Assembly (NCBI GenBank): GCA_964542475.1 | Contig: CAZIUL010000013.1 | Location: 31,668 to 95,667, forward strand | Reading direction: 5' to 3' | Length of the DNA stretch: 64,000 nt | Origin: CAZIUL01 sp964542475 | Lineage (GTDB): Bacteria > Planctomycetota > B15-G4 > CAYZWU01 | Part shown: positions 41,752 through 50,178 of the stretch, piece by piece | Numbering within the stretch: position 1 is the stretch's first letter | Layout of the letters: each line of letters begins with the position of its first letter | Notes under the pieces: generated by a model | What the model was told of the DNA's origin: nothing | Seen by the model: the letters and a program-made list of their open reading frames with translations, nothing else | Databases searched by the model: none | Position numbers and translations under genes: made by a program

Positions 41752-43209
41752 ATGAAAAGTTTCTCGACTGTTCTATCGATTGACCTGGGCGCTGAAAGCG
41801 GTCGCGTCATCGCTGCTTCGCTTGATGGCCGCAAGGTTTCACTAGAGATTGTCCACCGTTTCCCAAACGCACCGGCCATGGTGCGGGGCACGCTCTACTG
41901 GGACGTTCTGCGGTTGTGGAACGATATCCAGGAAGGCCTGGCCGCAGGCCGGGACCGCGGCCCGGCATCCATCGGCCTCGATACATGGGGCGTGGATTTC
42001 GGGCTGCTCGACAGGCAGGGCCGCCTCATTTGCAATCCGATTCACTACCGGGACGAGAGCAGGCGGGGCATGATCGAGAAGGTCTGTCGCAAGGTTCCAA
42101 GAGAAGAGATCTTTGCCCAAACCGGCATCCAGTTCATGGATCCGAACGGGTTGTACCAGCTGGTCAGCCTGGTCGAAAGCGGATCCCCGTTGCTGGAGAT
42201 CGCTCACACATTTCTTACCGTACCGGACCTGTTCAACTACTTTCTCACAGGCCGGAAGGTCTGCGAGTTCACCATTGCCACCACCACCCAGTGCTACAAT
42301 CCCTTGACCGAGGATTGGGCCCATGACCTGCTGGAAAAAGTCGGCATTCCTACACACATCTTCCCGCCCGTTGTGCAGCCGGGCACGCGACTGGGCGAGT
42401 ACGAAGGCGTTCCCGTCATCGCGCCCGCCTGTCACGATACCGGCTCCGCGGTGGCGGCGGTGCCGACGGAAACCCATGACTTTGCCTTCATCAGCAGCGG
42501 CACATGGAGCCTTCTTGGATTGGAGATCCCCCGGCCCATCATCAACGAACAGGCGCTGGCAGCCAACCTGACGAACGAGGGCGGCGTGGATGGCACATTC
42601 CGTTTTCTCAAGAACATCACGGGGTTGTGGCTGGTGCAGCAGTGCCGCGCGGCCTGGGCGGCCCAGGGCCAGGCCTACGACTATGGCACACTGACCGAGA
42701 TGGCCCGCAGCGCCGAGCCGCATGTTGCGCTGCTCGATCCGGACGATACATCGTTTCTGCCGCCGGGCAACATGCCGGAGCGTATTGCTGCGTTCTGCCG
42801 TCGCACCGGACAGAAACCACCGCAAGGCGTTGGAGAGACCGTGCGCTGCGTGCTGGAGAGCCTGGCACTCAAGTACCGTCATGTCCTGGACCTGCTGATC
42901 GACGTGAGCGGGCGGCAGGTCGAAGTGGTGCACATCGTCGGTGGGGGTGCGCAGAACGCCCTGCTGTGCCGGATGACAGCCGACGCGGTAAACCGCCGGG
43001 TCGTGGCCGGTCCGGGAGAAGCAACGGCATTGGGCAACGCCCTGGTGCAGTGGAGAACCATGGGTGAGCTTGGCTCCCTCGAAGATGCCCGCACGCTGGT
43101 ACGCGAATCGTTCAGGCCGGTGCTTTACCAGCCGCAAGACACCGGCCCGTGGGACGAGGCTTACGAGCGGTTCAAGCCGCTGATCGCCTTGCCGCCGGTC
43201 AACGGATAA
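41752..43209 (+). CDS. rhaB: Rhamnulokinase (FGGY family)
   Basis: 485 residues from ATG 41752 (AGGAAG 5 nt upstream; the longer frame adds no homology). FGGY/ASKHA folds: phosphate-1 loop TVLSIDLGAESGRVIAASLD, ASIGLDTWGVDFGLLDRQG (catalytic Asp), PACHDTGSAVAAVP, FISSGTWSLLGLEI and adenosine motif VVHIVGGGAQNALLCRMTAD. These match rhamnulokinase best (GLDTWGVDFGLL, HDTGSAV). Predicted reaction: ATP-dependent phosphorylation of L-rhamnulose. No rhaA or rhaD beside it in this window. Monocistronic. Confidence 0.88.
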   Translation: MKSFSTVLSIDLGAESGRVIAASLDGRKVSLEIVHRFPNAPAMVRGTLYWDVLRLWNDIQEGLAAGRDRGPASIGLDTWGVDFGLLDRQGRLICNPIHYRDESRRGMIEKVCRKVPREEIFAQTGIQFMDPNGLYQLVSLVESGSPLLEIAHTFLTVPDLFNYFLTGRKVCEFTIATTTQCYNPLTEDWAHDLLEKVGIPTHIFPPVVQPGTRLGEYEGVPVIAPACHDTGSAVAAVPTETHDFAFISSGTWSLLGLEIPRPIINEQALAANLTNEGGVDGTFRFLKNITGLWLVQQCRAAWAAQGQAYDYGTLTEMARSAEPHVALLDPDDTSFLPPGNMPERIAAFCRRTGQKPPQGVGETVRCVLESLALKYRHVLDLLIDVSGRQVEVVHIVGGGAQNALLCRMTADAVNRRVVAGPGEATALGNALVQWRTMGELGSLEDARTLVRESFRPVLYQPQDTGPWDEAYERFKPLIALPPVNG

Positions 43210-43227
43210 GACGTTGACGTTGAATTC

Positions 43228-43266
43228 TTTTTACAGGTTGGGGATCGTATCCTGGCATGAAACGCA
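43228..43266. repeat. Fragment of the palindromic element (P7)
   Basis: TTTTTACAGGTTGGGGATCG and ATCCTGGCATGAAACGCAT, the reversed inner-left arm; located between two convergent genes, touching the exonuclease stop. Confidence 0.65.
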
Positions 43267-43779
43267 TCAGGGTGGAATCCGACCCTCCAGGCCGTTTTCT
43301 TCCGTTGCAGCCATCATGATCCTGGCGCACGCCTGTGCATCCGAAAGCGCGTCGTGGTGTTTCAGGGGAATGCTGAGCTGCTCGCAGACCATATTGAGCT
43401 TGGTAGGGTAGATGTTCCAGAAGGACCTGGCGATGTTCACGGTACATTGCCATGGAAGGGCAGGGGGTTCGATCCCGCAGCTGGCGCAGCATGTGTCCAG
43501 GACCCCCCTGTCGAATGACGCGTTGTGAGCCACAAGGAAATCAACGCCATCGAGCATCCCCCTGATATCCTGCCAAACCTCGGCAAAGCGAGGTTCATCC
43601 TTGACCATTGTCCAATCGATACCGTGAAGATATGTGAAAACGAACTCCGAACGCGGCGGCCGAATCAGGCGGTGCGCCTGATCCACAATGGCCCCGTTTT
43701 CCACCCGTACCAGGGCGATGCTGCAGGCGCTGTCACGGTAGTAGTCAGCCGTTTCAAAGTCGAGGGCGATGAATTTCAA
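43267..43779 (-). CDS. DEDDh 3'-5' exonuclease (DnaQ-like)
   Basis: 170 residues. ExoI motif FIALDFETA (Asp, Glu), ExoII VDFLVAHNASFDRGVLD and ExoIII HHDALSDAQACARIM (His and Asp). Matches the stand-alone exonucleases of the DNA polymerase III epsilon type, without a polymerase-binding tail. Likely DNA repair or RNA processing; the exact substrate is unknown. Its stop lies 58 nt from the rhamnulokinase stop on the other strand. Confidence 0.9.
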   Translation of the reverse strand: MKFIALDFETADYYRDSACSIALVRVENGAIVDQAHRLIRPPRSEFVFTYLHGIDWTMVKDEPRFAEVWQDIRGMLDGVDFLVAHNASFDRGVLDTCCASCGIEPPALPWQCTVNIARSFWNIYPTKLNMVCEQLSIPLKHHDALSDAQACARIMMAATEENGLEGRIPP

Positions 43780-43897
43780 TTTTCCGGTGTCCTTCGGCCT
43801 AAAGCCTTCAGGCTAAAGCCTCAAACCTTCCTCCTCAACTGCAAAATTTGACCCGGTGAAATTTTCTTCGGGCTCGGTATCGCCGTCTAACCGGCCT

Positions 43898-46087
43898 TCA
43901 AAACCGGAAGGTGTATTCCAGCTTGAGGCGGGTCATGTACGATTCGCGTTTCCAGTGGTGGTCGAGCTTTTGCCAGTTGTAGTTGACCACGAAGTAGAGG
44001 TTCGATTTGGGCGTGACCGTCCATTGGAAACGGCTGTTCGTGCCGATCGTGTCGCTTTCGGTCTCGTGCTGGATTAAGCTGCTCAGCGTCATGTCAGGCG
44101 AGAAGTTGAGGCGGATCCGCGTACCGTAGACGTTTTCGGTGAAATCCCCCGCATCGAGGCGCGCCACGTTCTGCTCGCCCACGAGGGAAAGCGTTACGAG
44201 CGGATCAGGGTTCCACTCGAGCTCGGCCTCGTAAGTGTCGAGGCGCCCGTCGTAAAAGGGCCCGAACTCCCACGACAGCTCTCCGCTCAGTGCGCGCTTC
44301 GACGCAGACTCGGCCTTCAACCGGTAGCGCATCCACTCGTAGACATCCTCGTCCACGGTAACGCCGTCCGAGATCTCGAAGTCCTCGGGGAGGTTCTCGC
44401 CGCCGCGGATCACGTTGAATTCGAATGAATCGCCGCTTTCGAGGTTGCAATTGATCGGCGCCGTGAAGACACGGTAGCTTTCCCACGGCCCGCCGATCTT
44501 TGTCACGTACGACGAACGGAGCTCGAAGAACCACTGGCGCACCCAGTCGAGGCTGGAATAGGGCATGTAATCCGCCTTGGCCGTGTACATGTTGATGTCC
44601 GAGCGCTGCACGAAACCGAGGGATGGGTCGAAGGCCTTTCCGATCCGCTTGTACGTGACAGCCGCGTCCAGGAGGTCGTTCGGGTAGTCGATCTTGATGC
44701 CCACGGCGTTCCGTTGGCCGTCTTCGATGTCGTCGCGGTCCATTGCGATTCCCCACGCGCCGACGAGAAAGTTCTTGTTGCCGAGAAAGTTCGATGTCTG
44801 GTAGGTGAAATCGGTTCCGAAGGTCCAGCTTCCGCGCCGGCCGAGCGGGTCGCCCCGGGTGGCGATGAAACCGACCGACGATTCGTCGAAAACGTTCTGG
44901 CTCAGCCGCACGACTCCCATGTTCGATTCGGGCGCGATATCCGACTCCTCGCCGCAGTTCACCCCGAGGATGCCAACGTTCGTGTCCCCTGCCTGTCCGT
45001 AGACCTTTGCCCCGAAAAGAAGCGGCACCTCCTCCCCGTCCACGAGGCCGATCCGGCGGCTGTGAAAAGGCAGGGCGTCTTTGCCCACGCCGAGCCCGAA
45101 GTCGAAAACCTCGTTCCCCTCGAGGAAGAAGGAGCGCTTCTCAGGGAAGAAGAGGGGAAAGCGGGTCAGGTTGGTGCGAAACGAGTCGACATCGGTTTCG
45201 GCGAAGTCGGTGTTGACCGTGATGAGTGCGGTAAGGTTCGAGGCGAGCCTCTGGGTCAAGTCAATGGAGAGGTCGTTGTCGTAATCCCGATCCTCGTCCC
45301 GCGATGGGCGCGCGAACCCGGTGACCAGGGATGGGCGCACGGAGAGCCCTAATCCGAGGTCGAAATCGGGCAGTCCGACGAGCCGCCCGGCGTGGCGCGT
45401 GTGTGTTACCCTGAAGTCGCGGCACGGATTGGCCCACCGGTCGGTTTCGAGGAGGCGCTGCACGCGGCGGCTGATATTGAATCCCCAGGCATCGAGGCCT
45501 TTTTTGAAGGTAAGTGTCGCGATGGGGATGCGGATTTCCGCGCACCAGCCCGTGGAGATGCGGAGGGTTTTCGCCTCCCAGAGGCCGTCCCAGTTGCTGT
45601 TTTCGTGCTCGCCGCGGGCGGACACGAGAGCGTCGTATCGAGCGCCCGAAGGGTTGACAGCGAAAATGTAACCTTTGCGGCCGTCGCCGTAGGTGTCGAG
45701 AACCATCTTCACATGATCCTCGTCACGGAGGCCGGAGTCGCGGGCCACGGACCAGCTCACAATGGCGCCGGGGTCGGAGTCGTGACAGATGACGCCGATG
45801 ACAATGTCTTTTTCGTCGGCGAGAAGGCGGACCTCGGTGCGGAAGGTGGGTTCGCCGCCTTCCATGGGATCGATCATGATGAGGTTCTCTATGGCATCTG
45901 CATCAGACCAGGCGGGCTCGTCAAGCATGCCGTCGATGCGGATGTCCTCGGGGAGAGCGCCGCAGCGGACGAAGGGCGTTTCCTGCGGCGCGCTTGGCAA
46001 CGCTTCTAGAACGGCCGCCGGAAGGCAGAAAAAAACGGTAACGAGAAGCGCCGCTGCAGTGTACCTGGGATGCGAATTCACGGGCAC
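43898..46087 (-). CDS. DUF5916/CBM9-like outer-membrane beta-barrel protein
   Basis: 729 residues with a signal peptide (AAALLVTVFFCLPAAVLEAL). Residues 38-240 are a CBM9/DOMON-like sandwich (IRIDGMLDEPAWSDADAIEN, RTEVRLLADEKDIVIGVICH, GYIFAVNPSGARYDALVSAR). From about 250 to the end is a DUF5916 barrel (LITVNTDFAETDVDSFRTNL, FPEKRSFFLEGNEVFDFGLG), ending in an aromatic residue (EYTFRF), typical of outer-membrane insertion. Family role unknown; probably a surface or carbohydrate-related porin-like protein. Monocistronic. Confidence 0.87.
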   Translation of the reverse strand: MPVNSHPRYTAAALLVTVFFCLPAAVLEALPSAPQETPFVRCGALPEDIRIDGMLDEPAWSDADAIENLIMIDPMEGGEPTFRTEVRLLADEKDIVIGVICHDSDPGAIVSWSVARDSGLRDEDHVKMVLDTYGDGRKGYIFAVNPSGARYDALVSARGEHENSNWDGLWEAKTLRISTGWCAEIRIPIATLTFKKGLDAWGFNISRRVQRLLETDRWANPCRDFRVTHTRHAGRLVGLPDFDLGLGLSVRPSLVTGFARPSRDEDRDYDNDLSIDLTQRLASNLTALITVNTDFAETDVDSFRTNLTRFPLFFPEKRSFFLEGNEVFDFGLGVGKDALPFHSRRIGLVDGEEVPLLFGAKVYGQAGDTNVGILGVNCGEESDIAPESNMGVVRLSQNVFDESSVGFIATRGDPLGRRGSWTFGTDFTYQTSNFLGNKNFLVGAWGIAMDRDDIEDGQRNAVGIKIDYPNDLLDAAVTYKRIGKAFDPSLGFVQRSDINMYTAKADYMPYSSLDWVRQWFFELRSSYVTKIGGPWESYRVFTAPINCNLESGDSFEFNVIRGGENLPEDFEISDGVTVDEDVYEWMRYRLKAESASKRALSGELSWEFGPFYDGRLDTYEAELEWNPDPLVTLSLVGEQNVARLDAGDFTENVYGTRIRLNFSPDMTLSSLIQHETESDTIGTNSRFQWTVTPKSNLYFVVNYNWQKLDHHWKRESYMTRLKLEYTFRF

Positions 46088-46220
46088 TCTTGGTTTCCAA
46101 ATCTCTCGATGGGATCATAGAAAAACAAGGCAAATTTTACCACAAGGCTGATGGCGTTAGGGGCGAAAAATCTTTCGCCCTTTCTCTTCCTTCTTCCCCG
46201 ACAGCAAAATTTCACAGGCC

Positions 46221-46398
46221 AAGCCCGCATATTTCATCCTCTTCTGCTGCGGCACCGTAAACTGCACTGTGGCTGCGTTTCATGCCAGGAGACGATCCTC
46301 AACCTGTAAGAACAGGCCTGCGGTCGTCACCTGACATGCGCCTTGCCACATCACAGTTTACGGCACCTCGCGACGAAGAGTATGAAATAAGCGGGCTT
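46221..46398. repeat. Full palindromic element (P8)
   Basis: 178 nt, AAGCCCGCATATTTCATCCT at the left and GTATGAAATAAGCGGGCTT at the right. Inside are paired arms GGCACCGTAAACTG/CAGTTTACGGCACC and ATGCCAGGAGACGATC/GTCGTCACCTGACATG, closed by a CCTGT-AAGA-ACAGG tip. One continuous imperfect hairpin. It fills part of the divergent gap upstream of the DUF5916 and sialate O-acetylesterase genes; the rest of 46088-46564 shows no gene. Confidence 0.92.
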
Positions 46399-46564
46399 GG
46401 TATTGTGCTGACATTGCTGTTTCCGTTGGCTACAATTCTGCCTGGCGAAGCTCCTTTGGTCTCCGTCAAAGCCGGATCAAGCGGCCAACGGTTCGTGTGT
46501 CAAAGGGCCTCCAGCGGTATTTGAGTTGAACCTACTGCCAGAGGAATGATAGATGGAGGCAATA

Positions 46565-48130
46565 ATGCGGATGACATCAGGTATCTTGTTGATTGCCGTG
46601 TTTGCGGCAGCAGTCTCGGTTCACGCGGCCCAGGCGGATGTAAAACCGGCTCAACTGTTTACAGACAACATGGTGATCCAGCGCGAGACAAACGCTCCTG
46701 TCTGGGGATGGGCTGAAGCCGGCGAAAAAGTAACAGTATCCGCGAGCTGGGGAGCGGAAGCAGCAACAACGGCTGACAAGGACGGCAAGTGGATGATCAA
46801 GCTGCAAACCCCGGAAGCGGGAGGTCCGCATGAAATCGCATTTACAGGTAAAAATGCTACCACCTGTAAAAACGTGCTGTCAGGGGATGTCTGGCTATGC
46901 TCGGGCCAGTCCAACATGGAGATGGATGTCAGCAGGTGCAACAATCCCGAGGAAGAGGCGGAAAACAGCGATTTTCCGAGTATTCGTCATTTCAAGGTTG
47001 TTCGTAACGCGACAAAGGTTCCGGCAAAAGACTGCGCGGGCGACTGGCATATATGTTCTCGAGAAACAGTCAAGAGTTTTTCCGCGATAGCCTATTTCAC
47101 AGGACGTGATCTTCACAAAGAACTCGATATCCCGATCGGCCTGATCAATTCATCATGGGGCGGTTCATCCGTTGAAACATGGACTTCGGTAGAGGCGCAA
47201 AAAGACGATCCTCTAGTCAAAGCTCAGATAAAAATGTACGACGCTTATGCGGCCAAGTACAAGCAAAGGAAAGCCAGGAATTATTTTGATAAAGCCATAA
47301 AAGAATGGAAAGAAGCGGTAAAAAAGGCGGAAGCGGAAAAGAAGAGCCCGCCAAGCCGCCCAACGCCCATGCCGGATCCACACAAGCATAAGAACTGTCC
47401 AAGCAATCTTTACAACGGGATGATCAATCCACTTGTCCCATATGCTGTCAAGGGAGCTATCTGGTACCAGGGCGAAACCAATTCCAATAAAGTGTCCAAG
47501 GCAGAACACTACCGTGTTCAGCTCGCCCGGTTGATAAAAAGCTGGCGTGCTGTATGGAATCAGGATCTTCCGTTTTACTTTGTTCAGCTTACAAACTACA
47601 TGAAGCCGCAATCAAAACCGGTTGAGGCTGAAAACTGCTGGCCTGTAACGCGCGAAAGCTTCGTCCATGTCCTGCGAAATGTTCCTGATACAGGAATGGT
47701 GGTTGCGATCGATACGGGGGAGGAAGACGACATCCACCCCAAGAACAAGCAGGATGTGGGTAAACGGATGGCGTCAACGATCCTGAACAAAACTTATGGG
47801 AAAGATACTCCGACATGTCCCATATACATGACGCATCGAATCGATGGAGACAAGATCATTATCACCTTTGAGTACACGGGATCAGGTCTTGCTGTGAAGG
47901 GAGAAGGCGAAGAGTTGAAGACATTTGCCATTGCAGGTGCCGATCGAAACTTTGTCTGGGCGGAAGCAAAGATCAATGGTAATGATGTTATTGTTTGCAG
48001 TGATCAGGTGAGGGGGCCTGTTGCAGTGCGTTATGCCTGGGCGGACAATCCAATTGATTGCAACCTGTATAGCAACGAAGGTTTCCCTGCCACGCCGTTC
48101 AGGACAGATGACTGGGATTTAACGAAGTAA
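46565..48130 (+). CDS. Sialate O-acetylesterase (SASA family)
   Basis: 521 residues. ATG 46565 is chosen because GGAGG lies 5 nt upstream; ATG 46553 is an alternative. Signal peptide, an N-terminal beta-sandwich (LFTDNMVIQRETNAPVWGWA), then an SGNH hydrolase with GDVWLCSGQSNMEMD (nucleophile Ser), GLINSSWGGSSVETW, KGAIWYQGETNS and DDIHPKNKQDVG (Asp-x-x-His). Typical exported esterase that removes acetyl groups from sialic acid or plant sugars. The link to the nan operon 30 kb away is suggestive but not an operon. Confidence 0.9.
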   Translation: MRMTSGILLIAVFAAAVSVHAAQADVKPAQLFTDNMVIQRETNAPVWGWAEAGEKVTVSASWGAEAATTADKDGKWMIKLQTPEAGGPHEIAFTGKNATTCKNVLSGDVWLCSGQSNMEMDVSRCNNPEEEAENSDFPSIRHFKVVRNATKVPAKDCAGDWHICSRETVKSFSAIAYFTGRDLHKELDIPIGLINSSWGGSSVETWTSVEAQKDDPLVKAQIKMYDAYAAKYKQRKARNYFDKAIKEWKEAVKKAEAEKKSPPSRPTPMPDPHKHKNCPSNLYNGMINPLVPYAVKGAIWYQGETNSNKVSKAEHYRVQLARLIKSWRAVWNQDLPFYFVQLTNYMKPQSKPVEAENCWPVTRESFVHVLRNVPDTGMVVAIDTGEEDDIHPKNKQDVGKRMASTILNKTYGKDTPTCPIYMTHRIDGDKIIITFEYTGSGLAVKGEGEELKTFAIAGADRNFVWAEAKINGNDVIVCSDQVRGPVAVRYAWADNPIDCNLYSNEGFPATPFRTDDWDLTK

Positions 48131-48138
48131 CTATTAGC

Positions 48139-48184
48139 GGTCAGGCATCATCTCCGCCGAAAAAGTGCCTGATCCCTCTTTTTT
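48139..48184 (+). terminator. Rho-independent terminator after the SASA gene
   Basis: GGTCAGGCA (48139-48147) pairs with TGCCTGATC (48166-48174, one G-T pair), followed by CCTCTTTTTTCC. It starts 9 nt after the stop codon. Confidence 0.8.
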
Positions 48185-48310
48185 CCGTTGCCGCTCTTCG
48201 GCACGACCTCGAAGCTGCCGGATGATTGCTCCTCTTATGCAGGCAGCGGGAGGGTGAACAGAAAAACAAAACAGGTTGCGGTTATTGTCATGCCTTGCGC
48301 CCTCCGGTTT

Positions 48311-50065
48311 TTATAACTCGGATGCGAAGTGTTCAGCGGTGAGCTTCTCGCCTGTCGCCTCCTTAACGAACTCGGACCAGGGCACGCTTTTTCCTTCGTT
48401 GAAAACCTTCTCCTTCAAGAAACTCCCAAAATCCTTGCGCCCGTTGAAGCTCAGGCTCGATGGGGGGCCCTGGTGGTCCGCGATTTTTGCAAGCGTTGTC
48501 CTGAGCTGTGCGGCGAAGAGCTCGCCAAGCTGGTAGTTGTGATAGTAGACCGGCGCTATGGTGAAGTGCGGCTTTGCCGCCCAGTCCGGCAAGTCGCGCC
48601 CTTCGGGTTTTTTCAGGAGCTGAAAGCGAGCCTTGAGCTCCCACCAGAGCCGGTTCAGGTCCTGCTCCGGGTTTTCGTAGAGCGCCTTTTCGAAGTGCAG
48701 CATGACAAGCGTCCAGCGGCAGAAGATCAGCTGCTCGCGCCTCCGCTGCTCGAGGATCGCCTCCGACATCTCGCTGACCCGTTCCTCATTCGCTCCGGCG
48801 TATTCAACTATCCAGGCGGGGTTTTTCGCAAGCGCCCCGAAAAGCATTGCCACGGCTTCGGTGGTGAACATGTGGTTCGCAGCCCGCAGGTTGAACGGGA
48901 GCGATCCGTCGATGTGCTCGTCGTAGACCGCGTGTCCGCATTCGTGGAGCATGGTGTCCATCCACTCCGCTGTGGGGCGAAGGTTCACCAGGATGCGCAC
49001 GTCCCCTTTCCTGTCCATGTCCTCGCAGAAGGCGTGCTGGTCCTTGCCCTCCTTTTCGAACAGGTCGGAGCGCGAGACTATCTCCTTGATAGGCAGGCCG
49101 ATGTCATCGTAGAAACGGATCGCGATGTCCCTGATCTCCTCCCGGCTCTTCCCGCGGTAAAACTCGTCCATGTCGATCGCGGCCGAGGGAGGGGCGGCCT
49201 GGAAGAACGGATTGTTGTAGTGCCAGGGCATGATCTCGTTTGAATCGATCCCGAAGCTGTTGGCGAGCTCCGAGTCGAGTTTGCTCTTCATCTTTCTGAA
49301 AGGATCGAGCGTGAGCTGCTCGAGCTCGTCAAAGGTCTTCATGAGCACGGCCGGATCATACTCCTGGAGGCGGATCTTCATCTCCCAGTAGTTTTCGAAG
49401 CCCACCTTATTCGCGCCCTCGTTCCGAACCTTTGCCAGCGCGATCAGGTCGCCCGAGACAGCTCCTCCCACCTGCTTGAGCGCTTCCCAGGCCGCCTTTC
49501 GCCTTGACCCGTTTTTATCCTTTGCAAGCACGTCGAGGAGTTCGTTGTTCGAGCATTTCGATCCTTCGAACTCGCCGCGGAACGTGTTGAACGCCTGCCC
49601 GATCTTCGCGGACATGTCAGCCATTCCCTTGATCATATCCCCGGGAAGCTGCTGCTCCTGGAACTTGCACCTCGCCACTTCGAGCGCGCGCGCATCAAGC
49701 GGTTCCAGCAGATCTTTTTTCTCCAGAAACCCGTTGATCTCCTCGAGGCCACTTGGATCGCTGTGCAGCCTGCTTAGAGCGAGCTCCGCCTCGGCATGTG
49801 CGTCGAAGTCTTCCTTTTTGCCGGAGATCGCCGCATCCCATTCGGTGGCGGTCCACTCGCACCAGCATTTGTCGAACTCCTTCTGATACGAATCGAGAAA
49901 TTCCCTTGCGCGCGCCTGCATGTCAATGTCCTCCTCGATAGCTGCCGCGTCCTTGACCTGCTCCTGCGCATCATCGCCTTTTGTGCCGCAACCAACCGCC
50001 ATGCCCGGCGCTGCAATCAAAACAAACGCGGCCAGGCACCGTTTCACGTCGATCCATCCGTTCAT
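48311..50065 (-). CDS. Gluzincin metallopeptidase (M2/M3-like lipoprotein)
   Basis: 584 residues from ATG 50065 (AGGAG 7 nt upstream; ATG 50083 has no such site). Lipoprotein signal (RCLAAFVLIAAPGMAVGCG, lipobox Cys). Long helical body, then zinc site MLHECGHAVYDEH (HExxH) and, about 25 residues later, NHMFTTEAVAMLFGAL supplying the third Glu ligand. The layout matches bacterial dipeptidyl carboxypeptidase/oligopeptidase-type M2 or M3 peptidases. Predicted periplasmic peptide degradation. Monocistronic, minus strand. Confidence 0.82.
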   Translation of the reverse strand: MNGWIDVKRCLAAFVLIAAPGMAVGCGTKGDDAQEQVKDAAAIEEDIDMQARAREFLDSYQKEFDKCWCEWTATEWDAAISGKKEDFDAHAEAELALSRLHSDPSGLEEINGFLEKKDLLEPLDARALEVARCKFQEQQLPGDMIKGMADMSAKIGQAFNTFRGEFEGSKCSNNELLDVLAKDKNGSRRKAAWEALKQVGGAVSGDLIALAKVRNEGANKVGFENYWEMKIRLQEYDPAVLMKTFDELEQLTLDPFRKMKSKLDSELANSFGIDSNEIMPWHYNNPFFQAAPPSAAIDMDEFYRGKSREEIRDIAIRFYDDIGLPIKEIVSRSDLFEKEGKDQHAFCEDMDRKGDVRILVNLRPTAEWMDTMLHECGHAVYDEHIDGSLPFNLRAANHMFTTEAVAMLFGALAKNPAWIVEYAGANEERVSEMSEAILEQRRREQLIFCRWTLVMLHFEKALYENPEQDLNRLWWELKARFQLLKKPEGRDLPDWAAKPHFTIAPVYYHNYQLGELFAAQLRTTLAKIADHQGPPSSLSFNGRKDFGSFLKEKVFNEGKSVPWSEFVKEATGEKLTAEHFASEL

Positions 50066-50178
50066 TTTCGAACTCCTATTCAAGCCTTTGTATTTCGCGG
50101 GTTAGATCCGCGGTCCATTGTTACAAAAACAAGAATCCGCTTCCCGGATTATTTGCGAAACAAAAGTTGCAGGGGCTG

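Noticed and set aside
41842..43137. A 431-codon open frame on the minus strand
   Set aside because: Antisense shadow of the rhamnulokinase gene.
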